In this document: in pieces, positions 1 through 8,716 of the stretch | How the letters are laid out: every line of letters starts with the position of its first letter | How positions within the stretch are numbered: the stretch's first letter is position 1 | Assembly: GCF_000385215.1 (NCBI RefSeq) | Contig: NZ_ARQK01000044.1 | Coordinates: 1 to 64,000, forward strand | Reading direction: 5' to 3' | DNA: 64,000 nucleotides | Source: Thioalkalivibrio thiocyanoxidans ARh2 | GTDB lineage: Bacteria; Pseudomonadota; Gammaproteobacteria; Ectothiorhodospirales; Ectothiorhodospiraceae | The notes under the pieces: generated by a model | The model's database searches: none | What the model saw: only the letters and a program-made list of their open reading frames with translations | Told to the model about the DNA's origin: nothing | Translations under genes and position numbers: made by a program

Positions 1-354
1 GCGTTGCGCCGCTTGCGGGTAGAACCACTACCCGCTGCACGACGCGCCTTGTCTCGGAAAACCTGGGGTACCAACGCGAGTGTGTACATGAATCAGTGTT
101 TCCCTAGGTGCGACCTCTCAATAGGTTGTCCACGGGACCGTCCGAATACTCGGGTGGTTCTGCATGCCCGCTTGCCCACCCGTCCAGCCCGGCGAGTATT
201 CTGAGCTTCAGCCGTGCCGAGCGTGGATAAACGGGAGGATCTCCTGTCGCCGCTGAGCAGGGCGCGAACCCATGGGGGCGGTCAGGACCGGATACGACCG
301 AAAAAGGCCCCGCGCCGGGCGGGGCCTTGTGAAGGTTGGGCCCTGGGGGACTGC
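1..354. other. gene-less left edge
   Basis: No convincing gene is seen. Short open frames here lack a ribosome binding site and recognisable protein character. A perfect 8-bp inverted repeat with a 5-nt loop occurs at 15-22/28-35 (GCGGGTAG / CTACCCGC). It has no T-run, so it may be the remnant of a terminator for a gene off the left edge. The only other structure is the terminator at 304-328. Confidence 0.5.
304..328 (-). terminator. Rho-independent terminator of the host-attachment family gene
   Basis: A perfect 10-bp GC-rich stem (AAGGCCCCGC / GCGGGGCCTT) with a 5-nt loop. Read on the minus strand, the stem runs straight into five T residues. It lies 27 bp past the stop codon of the minus-strand gene at 355-804. 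Confidence 0.85.
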
Positions 355-804
355 CTAGTAGAGAAAGTCCGGCAGGTGATTGCGCAGGGCGGCCGGGTCC
401 TGAACCTTGGACACGTTCTTGGCGATCTGGGCGGTGACGATCTGCGTGACCTGTGGGTCCAGCAGTTCGCGCAGTGCACCCAAAAACTGCGGCGCGGCCA
501 GGATCACCAGCCGCTGGTAGGTGCCGGCGTGATAGGCCGACTTGAGATGATCGGCCACCTGGCGGGCAAAGCGGTTGCGTTCATTGACGCTCGGATCGGT
601 AGTCTCCTGCATGGCGTGGCGGCCATCACCCCCAGCGCTGCTCCAGCTGCGGCCGGGCCGGTCGCTAACCAGCTCTCGAGGATGTACGCGGGATTCGGTG
701 TGCGTCAGGGTCTCGGTCTCGTGCAGACCCTGGCAGGCGCGACCTTCACAACTGAGGATGCGCGCGCGGGCGGCATCGGCGACAACGATCCATACGGTAT
801 CCAT
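355..804 (-). CDS. host attachment protein family (PF10116, release-factor-like fold)
   Basis: Protein of 149 aa resembling the Host_attach family (PF10116), which is named from plant-attachment phenotypes and is related to bacterial archaeo-eukaryotic release-factor-like domains. It starts MDTVWIVVADAARARIL, the usual beta strand of this family, and ends with the family-typical segment VTAQIAKNVSKVQD. No signal peptide or membrane segment is visible, so it is probably cytoplasmic. An upstream in-frame ATG exists, but the ATG at 804 has an ideal AGGAGG about 6 nt before it. It appears monocistronic with its own terminator. The molecular function is not established; stress or ribosome-related roles have been proposed for relatives. 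Confidence 0.8.
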   Translation of the reverse strand: MDTVWIVVADAARARILSCEGRACQGLHETETLTHTESRVHPRELVSDRPGRSWSSAGGDGRHAMQETTDPSVNERNRFARQVADHLKSAYHAGTYQRLVILAAPQFLGALRELLDPQVTQIVTAQIAKNVSKVQDPAALRNHLPDFLY

Positions 805-1214
805 ACAGTGCCTCCTGTTGGACGGACGTGGATGCCCCGAAGGGCGAAACGGAACACAGCATCCGCAAGCGGGTCGGGCTCTGCACTCGCACCCGCGCGG
901 GAATTCGGCAGCCTTCAACGTTTAGTGTAGATCGTTGTGGCCGAGTTTCCTGACCCCCTGCAGCGTCAACCTCACCCGCTCGATGCGCGTCACAGGATCG
1001 CAGGCAGCGCAGACACGAGTACGCGATGCCGTCGTGCCTGGGGGCGGTCTTGCAGGACGCCGGGAGGCCCTTGTCCGGAAGCATGGCGAGGGCCTTTCCG
1101 GGCGGGTCTGCCGGTGTGGGAGCGGGATCCATTGATCACTGCCTCCGTGGTTGTGATGGCAAGGGCTCCGGGCCCTCGCGTGGTGACCGATTCAGGCAGC
1201 CGCCTGGCAAGGGG
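805..1214. other. gene-less stretch between the host-attachment and HNH genes
   Basis: About 410 bp with no supported gene. Open frames on both strands are shadows without ribosome binding sites. The part next to 804 must hold the promoter of the minus-strand gene, but I see no clear -35/-10 pair. A weak 5-bp inverted repeat near 1165-1180 could terminate the HNH gene. Confidence 0.4.
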
Positions 1215-1580
1215 CTACTTGGGGTCGTCCTTGCGTTTCAGCAGGTCGGCGAGCTCGGCGAAGGGGTTGTGGGTTGCCGACGTGCCCGCGCTTTGACCAC
1301 TGCCGGGGGTCGCGTCGGTGTAGCGCTGGTGCTCGTTGTCGTGGCAGTACAGGCACAGCAGCTCCCAGTTGCTGCCATCGGACGGGTTGTTGTCGTGGTC
1401 GTGGTCGCGGTGGTGCACGGTCAGTTCGTGCAGGTTGGCTCGTGTGAACTCGCGCCCGCAGCGCCCACAAACCCAGGGATACATCTTCAGTGCCTGCTCG
1501 CGGTAGCCGCGTTCGCGTTCTGCGCGCGAGCGCTGCGTCTGCGCAACCAGTTGATCCAGCCGGTCACTCGAATGGTTCAT
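1215..1580 (-). CDS. yajD: HNH endonuclease family protein, YajD-like
   Basis: Protein of 121 aa with a compact HNH domain in its middle. Two CxxC pairs (WVCGRCG and LLCLYCH) flank HHRDHDHDN, followed by N and H (CHDNEH), as expected for a zinc-supported beta-beta-alpha-metal nuclease fold. The architecture matches E. coli YajD, whose substrate is unknown. The N-terminus is a charged helix and the C-terminus is disordered and Lys/Asp-rich. The ATG at 1580 was chosen because GGAGGG lies just upstream; a longer open frame starts inside the upstream GGDEF gene. Only 13 bp separate it from that gene's stop, so it may be co-transcribed. Confidence 0.8.
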   Translation of the reverse strand: MNHSSDRLDQLVAQTQRSRAERERGYREQALKMYPWVCGRCGREFTRANLHELTVHHRDHDHDNNPSDGSNWELLCLYCHDNEHQRYTDATPGSGQSAGTSATHNPFAELADLLKRKDDPK

Positions 1581-1593
1581 GCTGCCCTCCACG

Positions 1594-2763
1594 CTACCCG
1601 GCGTTCTCCTGCGCGGTGACCCGCGTATCGATGATGCGATCACCGCCCTCTTTCTTGGCACGATACATCCGAAGGTCGGCTTCGTGCACCAGGGCCTCGG
1701 CGCCCGTGGCCAGTGTCTCTTCGGGGTAGCTGGCGATCCCGGTGCTGGCGGTCAGGGGGTCGCCGTCCGGGGTGTAGCACGCCGGTTCGCGCAACACCCG
1801 TTCCATGGCCTCGCGGGCGCCCGCGCGATCGGTTTCGGGCATCAGGACCAGGAACTCCTCGCCGCCCCAGCGAATCACGCTGTCGATACCGCGCAGGCGT
1901 TCGGTCAGGGCGGTGGCAACCGCACGCAGGGCCCGGTCGCCTTGCTCGTGTCCGAAGCGGTCGTTCAGTGCCTTGAAGTTGTCGAGGTCGACAAAGGCCA
2001 CCGCGAGCGGGCGACTCTGACGCTGTGACCGTGCCATCTCGCGCTCCAGAAGCGACTCGCCGCTGCGGCGGGTGTAGCAGCCGGTCAGGGCATCGCGCGA
2101 GGATTCGCGCACGAGGGCGGCCAGGAACTGCAGCTGGCTCATGCTGGCCAGTGCAGCGACCGAGGCGATCAGCAGCAACAGCCAGAAGGCACCGGCGTGC
2201 GTGGTCCATTCCATGCCGTCCAGTTGCAGGGCGGCCGCTACCGCCTGTCCGGCCAGTACGGGGGCCGCGTACGCGACTGCCTCGGTGACGGTCAGCGGAA
2301 AGATCGCCAGCCCCGCGATCATCACGAAGGGCAGGAAGGCGTAGCCGGCCGCGATCGCGGCCTCGAGCCCGGCCATGTCGCGGAACGCCAGGAGCGGATG
2401 GGAGTAGAGGAAGAAGACGGTCGGGATCGCGAACAGCAGGGCCAGTGCGACCCAAGCACGGGGCATGCTCTCCGATGGCCGGAAGCGCAGGGCCATGGCC
2501 AGAAAGGCCGCACTGGTCAACAGCCGTGCCAGGGCAAGCTCGCCCCAGACCGGCCAGGGCAGAAACACGAGGTCCACCAGGATCCAGAGGGGGGTGAGGA
2601 GTGCAAACAGAAACGCAACCAGGCGCACTCGCGAGATGATCAGACGCGCTCGCTGATGCTCCAGCAAGGCGTGATGACGCCAGGGCAACAGCAACAGGTC
2701 ACGGTTCGGGCTGCCCAGCTGCTGCTTCAGCCCCTCGATCAGGGTGGGCCGCCCACCGCTCAT
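1594..2763 (-). CDS. membrane-bound diguanylate cyclase (GGDEF)
   Basis: Protein of 389 aa. Several hydrophobic segments fill residues about 45-215, forming an integral-membrane sensor with no clear named match. A complete GGDEF domain occupies about 225-375. The active-site motif is GGEEF, and an RxxD inhibitory site (RGID) sits exactly five residues before it, so product inhibition is likely. The predicted reaction is 2 GTP to cyclic-di-GMP. The start codon overlaps the stop of the upstream GGDEF-EAL gene (ATGA at 2760-2763), so the pair is translationally coupled. What the membrane part senses is not evident. Confidence 0.9.
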   Translation of the reverse strand: MSGGRPTLIEGLKQQLGSPNRDLLLLPWRHHALLEHQRARLIISRVRLVAFLFALLTPLWILVDLVFLPWPVWGELALARLLTSAAFLAMALRFRPSESMPRAWVALALLFAIPTVFFLYSHPLLAFRDMAGLEAAIAAGYAFLPFVMIAGLAIFPLTVTEAVAYAAPVLAGQAVAAALQLDGMEWTTHAGAFWLLLLIASVAALASMSQLQFLAALVRESSRDALTGCYTRRSGESLLEREMARSQRQSRPLAVAFVDLDNFKALNDRFGHEQGDRALRAVATALTERLRGIDSVIRWGGEEFLVLMPETDRAGAREAMERVLREPACYTPDGDPLTASTGIASYPEETLATGAEALVHEADLRMYRAKKEGGDRIIDTRVTAQENAG

Positions 2764-5342
2764 GCTGGTGGGTTGCCTAGTTGCGGGCCGGGATGGCCAA
2801 CATGGAAGCCTTGGGCGTAGTGGATGCCGATCGACTGCACCGCCTCGAGGATCTCCTGGTCCTCGACGAACTCGGCGATGGTGCGCACGTCCAGGTCACG
2901 GGCCAGCGCAGCGATGGAGCGAACGAACGCCTGGTCGCGCAGGTCGTGGACCATGTTGCGTACGAAGTCGCCCTCGATTTTCACGAAGTCGATCGGGAAC
3001 CGCTTGAGATAGTGGAATGACGAGAAGCCGGAGCCGAAGTCGTCGACGGCAAACTGGAAGCCCTGATGCTTGAGATCCAGGACGAATTTCTCCAGTACGG
3101 CCATGTTCTTCACCGTGTCGCGCTCGGTGATCTCGAATACGACCTTGGCCGGGTCGATGTCATGATCCTGCGCCAGCTGGCGGACCTTGCCGATGAACTC
3201 GCCGATGATCAGGGCGCGCGGTGACAGATTGATGAACAGGAGCCCGGTGTAGCCTGAACGCTGTACCTCGGCAAAGGCCTGTTCGATCAGCACGTAGTCG
3301 AGCTGATGCATCACGCCCATGGTCTCGGCCACCTCGACGAACTGTCCGGCCGGAATCAGTTCGTCGCCGACGCGGATGCGCATCAGCAGTTCGTGGATCC
3401 GCGCCTCGCCCGTGCGGACGTCCATGATGGGCTGGAAGAACGGTATGATGCGCCGGTCTTCCAGTGCCTCCATGATCATGATGCCGGTCTCGCCCGCTTC
3501 GCGGAATACCTCGGCCACTTCCTCGTCGCTGGGCACGCAGACCGCGTTTTTCCCCTCGCGCTTGGCCTTGTACATCATGTTGTCGGCCACCAGGAACAGA
3601 TCACGCGTGTCCTTGCCGTGGCGCGGATAGGCCGCGATGCCGATGCAGGTGGTGGCCTTGACGCGCGAGCCATCCGGGGCCGGGAGCGACAGTCGATCGG
3701 TGGCCTCGGCCATGTGGGCGGCCAGCTGCCAGGCGGACTGCTGGTCGGTTTCGGGCAGGATCAGCGCGAACTCGTCCCCGCCGTAGCGGGCCAGGATGTC
3801 CTCGTTGCGGATCGCATCCTGGATGGTGTTCGCATAGGCCTGCAGGAAGCGGTCACCGAAGGCATGGCCATAGCGGTCGTTGATGGTCTTGAAGTTGTCG
3901 AGGTCCACGACCATGACCGCGAAGGGGTAGGCATGCCCCTCGGCGCGCTTGATCTCGTAGTTGAGTAGCTCCCAGAACACCCGCTGGTTGTACAGGTTCG
4001 TCAGCGGGTCGCGGGTGGCGTAGTACTCCAGGTCCTGGGTGTACTTGTAGATTGCTTTCACAGAGCCCACCAGGTTCAGCAGGGTCGACAGGATGCTCTC
4101 GATCACCACGTGCCGCACCGGATCGCGCACCAGCTCGGACTGCACCCCGATCCCGACTACACCGCCGATGCGCGGGGCCTCCAGGACCAGGGACTTGGTC
4201 GCCATCTCGATAGTGTGCGGGGATAGCTCCGGCAACGCGCGGCTGGTGTCCGCGACGTTGTGACGGATGGTCAGGTTGGCGTCCATCGCGAACTGCTCCG
4301 CGCCGCGGATGCGGTGGGCGGCCAGGTGCTCCACCGTGCGCCGGGTGGTCTCGGTCGGCTCGGCGCGCCAGAAGATCTCCAGTTCGTAGACCTCGTCGTT
4401 GGCCTTGAACAGGGTAAACAGCGTGTAGGCGTCGATGATCGTGTTGATCTCGGTGAGCAGCACGCCGATGTATTCGCGCCAGTCGCGCACCACGTCCGAG
4501 GTGATGATGAATTTGTCCAGGAGCTTCAGCTCGAACTCGAGGATGTCCTTGTCCACTGCGACCGAACGCAGCTTGCGCACCAGGTCATCCACTTGATCGA
4601 CCACCTGGTTGAGTTCCACGAAGCCGGTGTCGATGGCCTGCGTCTCGACGTGATTGAGATCCTTGATTGCGTTGACCTGGGTCACCTGGTCCTGGAACCG
4701 GCGCACCGAGCGGGTGATTGGGGCCGTGGCCCAGGCGGCAATCAGGGAGCCCAGAAGCAGCGTGCCCAGCCCGGTCCCGAGGAAGGTCCAGACCTGCTGG
4801 TTGCGCGCCTCGCTGATGGCCGTGCCCAGGTCCTGACGCACTTCCATCACCCCGAGCACGTCGCCGCTGGACGCGTTGTCGTGACAGCTCAGGCACTCGT
4901 TGCGGGCGCGCAGGGGGAAGGTGTAGCGCAGCTCGCCGTTATCCTGGCGACTGTCGATGGCACCGGTCTTGAAGGCCTGCTCGATACGTTCGTGCCAGTT
5001 GGCCTGGTCCACGTCGCCGTACAGGGCCGAGACCTTCTCGCCGCGATAGAGATCCAGCTGCAACGGCGTATCCGCCAGCGATTCCTCGATCCCCGCCGAA
5101 AACGCCTCCAGCTGCTCGCGGGTCCAGCCCTCGCGCATGATCTGGAACATGGAGGCGAAGGTCTGGTGGGCGATGCCGCTGGCGGTCTGCTCCGCCTGGC
5201 GCGTCATCGTGCGCTCGTAGATCAGGGTGGAGGTGATGTGGACGGCCAGAAAGACGAGCAGGGCCACCCCCATGATGGCCGCGATGATGAACAGCCGCAG
5301 TCGCAAAGCCCGGCGAGGGGATGCGGGACGTTCCGCGGACAT
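2760..5342 (-). CDS. GGDEF-EAL protein with periplasmic haem-c sensor
   Basis: Protein of 860 aa. One membrane helix is at about 15-38, a periplasmic domain follows to about 184, and a second helix at about 185-208 leads to a HAMP-like linker. The periplasmic domain contains CLSCH at residues 150-154, a CxxCH haem-c attachment motif, followed by VLGVMEV as in Cache-type haem sensors. A PAS/GAF-like region precedes a GGDEF domain (active GGDEF, I-site RNED five residues before it). The C-terminal EAL domain keeps the expected residues: ELLMR, INLSP, EITERD, DDFGSG, VKIEGD, AEFVED, AQGF. Both activities are therefore plausible. It is the first gene of a two-gene overlapping unit. A redox- or gas-responsive switch of c-di-GMP level is inferred. 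Confidence 0.88.
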   Translation of the reverse strand: MSAERPASPRRALRLRLFIIAAIMGVALLVFLAVHITSTLIYERTMTRQAEQTASGIAHQTFASMFQIMREGWTREQLEAFSAGIEESLADTPLQLDLYRGEKVSALYGDVDQANWHERIEQAFKTGAIDSRQDNGELRYTFPLRARNECLSCHDNASSGDVLGVMEVRQDLGTAISEARNQQVWTFLGTGLGTLLLGSLIAAWATAPITRSVRRFQDQVTQVNAIKDLNHVETQAIDTGFVELNQVVDQVDDLVRKLRSVAVDKDILEFELKLLDKFIITSDVVRDWREYIGVLLTEINTIIDAYTLFTLFKANDEVYELEIFWRAEPTETTRRTVEHLAAHRIRGAEQFAMDANLTIRHNVADTSRALPELSPHTIEMATKSLVLEAPRIGGVVGIGVQSELVRDPVRHVVIESILSTLLNLVGSVKAIYKYTQDLEYYATRDPLTNLYNQRVFWELLNYEIKRAEGHAYPFAVMVVDLDNFKTINDRYGHAFGDRFLQAYANTIQDAIRNEDILARYGGDEFALILPETDQQSAWQLAAHMAEATDRLSLPAPDGSRVKATTCIGIAAYPRHGKDTRDLFLVADNMMYKAKREGKNAVCVPSDEEVAEVFREAGETGIMIMEALEDRRIIPFFQPIMDVRTGEARIHELLMRIRVGDELIPAGQFVEVAETMGVMHQLDYVLIEQAFAEVQRSGYTGLLFINLSPRALIIGEFIGKVRQLAQDHDIDPAKVVFEITERDTVKNMAVLEKFVLDLKHQGFQFAVDDFGSGFSSFHYLKRFPIDFVKIEGDFVRNMVHDLRDQAFVRSIAALARDLDVRTIAEFVEDQEILEAVQSIGIHYAQGFHVGHPGPQLGNPPA

Positions 5343-5494
5343 AGGCCAGCGCCTTTCTGGACGATAGAAAAGGGCCTCGAGTGTGAGACATCTAATACCT
5401 GTGTACCTTGATCTGGATCACACTCCCGGGCAGGCACGTCGTATCGCGTCGGGGCTCCGGGTGGCTATTGTGCGGCCAGCAAGGATCAGCGCGG

Positions 5495-6499
5495 CTAATC
5501 GAGTTCTTGCAGGTTCTTCACCATGGTGTCCGGTTCGCGTTCGTGGCCCGATGGCAGGCTGGCCTCGGGGTCCAGCATCCATGCGGCGAGGTCGCCGAAG
5601 GTGTCGGCGGACCGCGTATAGCGTGTGAGCATGTGATAGCCCTCGGGGTAGAGCACCATGCGGTGGCCCGTGTCGCCGGTTGCGGCCAGGCGTTCGGCCA
5701 GTATCGCCATCGGGCCGGGGGGCACGAGATCGTCCTTCGCGCCATACAGCAGCAGGCTTGGTGCGGGGAGGGCATCCCCGGCGCTCAATGCCCGGCCCAT
5801 CAGAGTGGTCAGGCCGTCCAGGACGTCGATGCGGGCATCACGCAGGACCAGCGGGTCCTCGCGCATCTGATCCAGGACTGCGGGATCGTCGGTGGGGTGG
5901 ATATCAAACTCCGCGGCCATCTCGCCCGACAGGCGCATCCCCGGGACCAGACGTGCACCCAGCCAGAGGCCGAAGCGCTGATACCAGGGCATTTGCTCGC
6001 GGCTCCAGACGGCGGGGCTGATCAGGATCGTCCCGCGCAGGGGTGGACGGTCGTGCCCGGTCGCAGCCAGCAGGGCCACGCCACCGCCCATGCTCTTGCC
6101 AACCAGATAGGGCGGCTGGTCCGGATAGCGATCTGCCAGCAGACGCAGCCCGTCGCGGGCATCCTCGGCCAGGGTCCCGTAGCCCGCCCAGCGACCGGCA
6201 TCGCGGTTGGCGCCAAAGCCGCGCTGGTCATAGGCGTAGACGGCGATCTCGCGCTCGCCGAGGGCCTCGCCGAGCGCCGCCATGCTGCCGCCGTGGTCAT
6301 TGAACCCGTGCAGGACGAGTGCCACCCGACGGGGGTTCTCCGGGCCCCAGCGGTGGAGTGGCAGGCGGGTCCCGTCGGCGGTCTCGAGGACCTTGGCGGG
6401 CGGGCGTTCGTCCGGGGGATCGTCCGCGGCCGGGTATGGCGGGCTGCCGGCACAGGAGGCCAGCCAAAGGGCTGCGAGCACCACCCCCCAAACGCGCAT
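5495..6499 (-). CDS. lipoprotein alpha/beta hydrolase (monoacylglycerol lipase-like)
   Basis: Protein of 334 aa in the Hydrolase_4/PldB group. The N-terminus MRVWGVVLAALWLASC is a lipoprotein signal with lipobox LASC, so it is probably anchored to a membrane facing the periplasm. Early in the domain is LVLHGFNDHG (oxyanion region). The nucleophile lies in GKSMGGG (GxSxG). A candidate acid is in YGAKDDLVPP and the catalytic His in YPEGYHML. It probably hydrolyses acylglycerols or lysophospholipids. A longer frame starts at 6550, but the ATG at 6499 gives the signal sequence and has GGTGAGG upstream. It ends 10 bp before the neighbouring PF10136 gene's stop region on the same strand, so the two may share a transcript. 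Confidence 0.85.
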   Translation of the reverse strand: MRVWGVVLAALWLASCAGSPPYPAADDPPDERPPAKVLETADGTRLPLHRWGPENPRRVALVLHGFNDHGGSMAALGEALGEREIAVYAYDQRGFGANRDAGRWAGYGTLAEDARDGLRLLADRYPDQPPYLVGKSMGGGVALLAATGHDRPPLRGTILISPAVWSREQMPWYQRFGLWLGARLVPGMRLSGEMAAEFDIHPTDDPAVLDQMREDPLVLRDARIDVLDGLTTLMGRALSAGDALPAPSLLLYGAKDDLVPPGPMAILAERLAATGDTGHRMVLYPEGYHMLTRYTRSADTFGDLAAWMLDPEASLPSGHEREPDTMVKNLQELD

Positions 6500-6509
6500 C
6501 ACAGCGACC

Positions 6510-8531
6510 TCACCTGGGGGGAGTCTCGTCACCTTCCCGTGCCTCGCCATCCCGGGGCGGGAGCAGGAACTGCGTCGGGTGTCGACGCAGGTGCTGGCCG
6601 TATGCCTTCAGCACGCGGTCGAAGGCCCCGATCCGCACGCCGCGGGCACGCAGGGCGACGTACAGGGCCAGGCCGAAGCTGACCCACAGGTTCACCGCGC
6701 CGATCAGCAGCACGAACACCAGGAACAGCAGGAAGGTGAACACGCCGATGGGCTCGCTGGCGGTCACGTAGCCGAGGTTGGCGGAGGCGAAGGCCACGTG
6801 CTGGATGTCCAGCGGAAGGTTCAGCAGGTAGCCGACAAAGCCGGTCATGCCCAGCAGCATGCCGAACAGGAAGTTGCCCAGCACCGCGCCGTAGTTGTAC
6901 CCGACCCAGTCCGCGAGGCGGTGGCGCGTCGGGGTCGGCAGCAGGCGCTGCAAGAGCGGGTGCTCGCGCAGGCGCCCGGGCAGGTCGAGATAGGCGCAGC
7001 GGTTGTCGAAGAAACCGGCTATCAGGCCGGAGACGAACAGCCAGACCCCGGCGATGGCTGCAAAGAACAGCGCCAGGCCCATGATCGGGCGCAGGCCGTC
7101 CAGCAGGTAATCCGTCTCGGTGCCCGACAGGATCGGAGTGCCGAAACCCCAGGCGGCGAGGACCCCGACCAGCAGTGCGGTGGGGAGTGCGACACCGACA
7201 TTGCCCAGCACGGCGGCGAACTGGGAACGGCCCACCCGTACCAGAAGATCGGCGAGCTTCGAGGCGTCGGCCGTGCCGCGTTCGCTCTCCTCGATCGCGG
7301 CTGCCAGGCGCGCGGCGGTCATCGCCGGCTGCTTCGTCGCCACGGTAAAGTGCAGGATGTGGATCAGCACGAAACCCAGGCCATAGTTCAGGCTGACCCA
7401 CAACGCGTTCCAGCCCTCGGACAGCCCCAGCGACTCCACCTGGATCTTGATCAGCGCCATGAAGGCGATGATCAGACCCGCCCCGGCCCCCGAACGCAGC
7501 ATCTTCAGATATTCGCCGCGGTCGCGGGTGATGTAGTGCTCGCCGGTATCGGAGACGTGCTGCGTGATGCTGCGCGAGACCAGGCGGATGTTGTCCTGCC
7601 ACAGGGCCCGCAGGCCATGGCGGCGGGCACTGGCCGTGACCAGCTCGCGAAACACGCCGACCGCGGTAGCGCGGGTGTGCGCCTCCTCGCGCGGTTCCAG
7701 CAGGTCCAGCAGCTTGTGGATGCGCGACAGCGTCTGGTCCAGGCGCTCCAGCAGGTGGGTCAGCGACAGGCTGCTGCCATGCGTGATCGCCCGCTGGCGC
7801 AGGCGCAGGATCTGCTCCGCGCACTGCTCCAGCAACACCCGCGCATGGGCGTCGTCCATGCGTTCGTGGGCGGGGTCCTGCAGCCAGGCACGGTAGTCGC
7901 GCACATAGGCGGAGATCTCGCGTTCCTGCGCGACGAACGCGGAGTTGCGCTCGGCAATCGACGGGTCCAGGCGCAGCAGTTCCGGCTCCAGTTCCTCGGC
8001 TGCAATCCAGATCGAGAGCATCTCCAGGGCATAGAGCGTCTCGCTGCGGGCGCGCTCCAGTACACCGGGGTGTTCGCCGGACAGGCAGCCCAGCGCCTCG
8101 AGCAGGCGGGACCAGGCATCATCCGGCAGGGCCGAGACCCAGATCGTGTCATCGGGGTCGTGGAATACGTGGTACAGCACGTCTCGGAGATCGGTGCGGT
8201 CCATCGGGTGCGGGTTGATGCGCTCGTACAGCAGTTCCGCCGCTTCGCGGAAGAATCCCTTGCGGGAGAACAGGCCCACACCGGTGTAGAGCGTCAGGTG
8301 GCGGGCGTCCTCCAGTCCGGCCTCGAGTCGCTCGCGCAGGCGTTCCCGCACCTCGGGGCGCTCGTGCAGGGCCAGGGTCAGGCTCTCGATCCGGGCAATG
8401 ACCGGCGCGACGTTGCGCGGGTTGTCCGGGCGCAGCCAGTCCACGATACGGCGCAGGGTCCCGGCGAGATCGAACTGGCTGTCATCCTGCAGGGTGTCGA
8501 GCAGCTGTGCGGCATCGTCCGGGTTCTGCAT
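6510..8531 (-). CDS. PF10136 family membrane protein ('site-specific recombinase Gcr')
   Basis: Protein of 673 aa matching the family catalogued as SpecificRecomb (PF10136, gcr). Residues 1 to about 340 are soluble and helical. The C-terminal half has several long hydrophobic segments (for example around LIIAFMALIKI, LPTALLVGVLAAWGF and FTFLLFLVFVLLIGAVNLW), so it is a polytopic membrane protein. No recombinase catalytic motif is visible, and the database name is probably misleading. The start at 8531 has GGGAG 8 nt upstream. It overlaps nothing and sits just upstream of the lipoprotein hydrolase. Confidence 0.8.
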   Translation of the reverse strand: MQNPDDAAQLLDTLQDDSQFDLAGTLRRIVDWLRPDNPRNVAPVIARIESLTLALHERPEVRERLRERLEAGLEDARHLTLYTGVGLFSRKGFFREAAELLYERINPHPMDRTDLRDVLYHVFHDPDDTIWVSALPDDAWSRLLEALGCLSGEHPGVLERARSETLYALEMLSIWIAAEELEPELLRLDPSIAERNSAFVAQEREISAYVRDYRAWLQDPAHERMDDAHARVLLEQCAEQILRLRQRAITHGSSLSLTHLLERLDQTLSRIHKLLDLLEPREEAHTRATAVGVFRELVTASARRHGLRALWQDNIRLVSRSITQHVSDTGEHYITRDRGEYLKMLRSGAGAGLIIAFMALIKIQVESLGLSEGWNALWVSLNYGLGFVLIHILHFTVATKQPAMTAARLAAAIEESERGTADASKLADLLVRVGRSQFAAVLGNVGVALPTALLVGVLAAWGFGTPILSGTETDYLLDGLRPIMGLALFFAAIAGVWLFVSGLIAGFFDNRCAYLDLPGRLREHPLLQRLLPTPTRHRLADWVGYNYGAVLGNFLFGMLLGMTGFVGYLLNLPLDIQHVAFASANLGYVTASEPIGVFTFLLFLVFVLLIGAVNLWVSFGLALYVALRARGVRIGAFDRVLKAYGQHLRRHPTQFLLPPRDGEAREGDETPPR

Positions 8532-8716
8532 AACGCTCCCTGCGTAATCGGATTGCGCCCATTATACGGACAGTGGATGCCGGTTCAGCTGCCACGGGCT
8601 CTACCGCATCCGTGGTCAGGCCGGGCACTGGCACAGCTGCAGGGCCCGGCGATACCACCGCGGCCTGGCCGCGAATCGCCGCATCGGGCTCAGGCTTGCG
8701 CGGATACTGGTGCGGA

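Noticed and set aside
4-204. Short open frame at the left edge
   Set aside because: No ribosome binding site, Arg/Cys-biased composition and no family resemblance.
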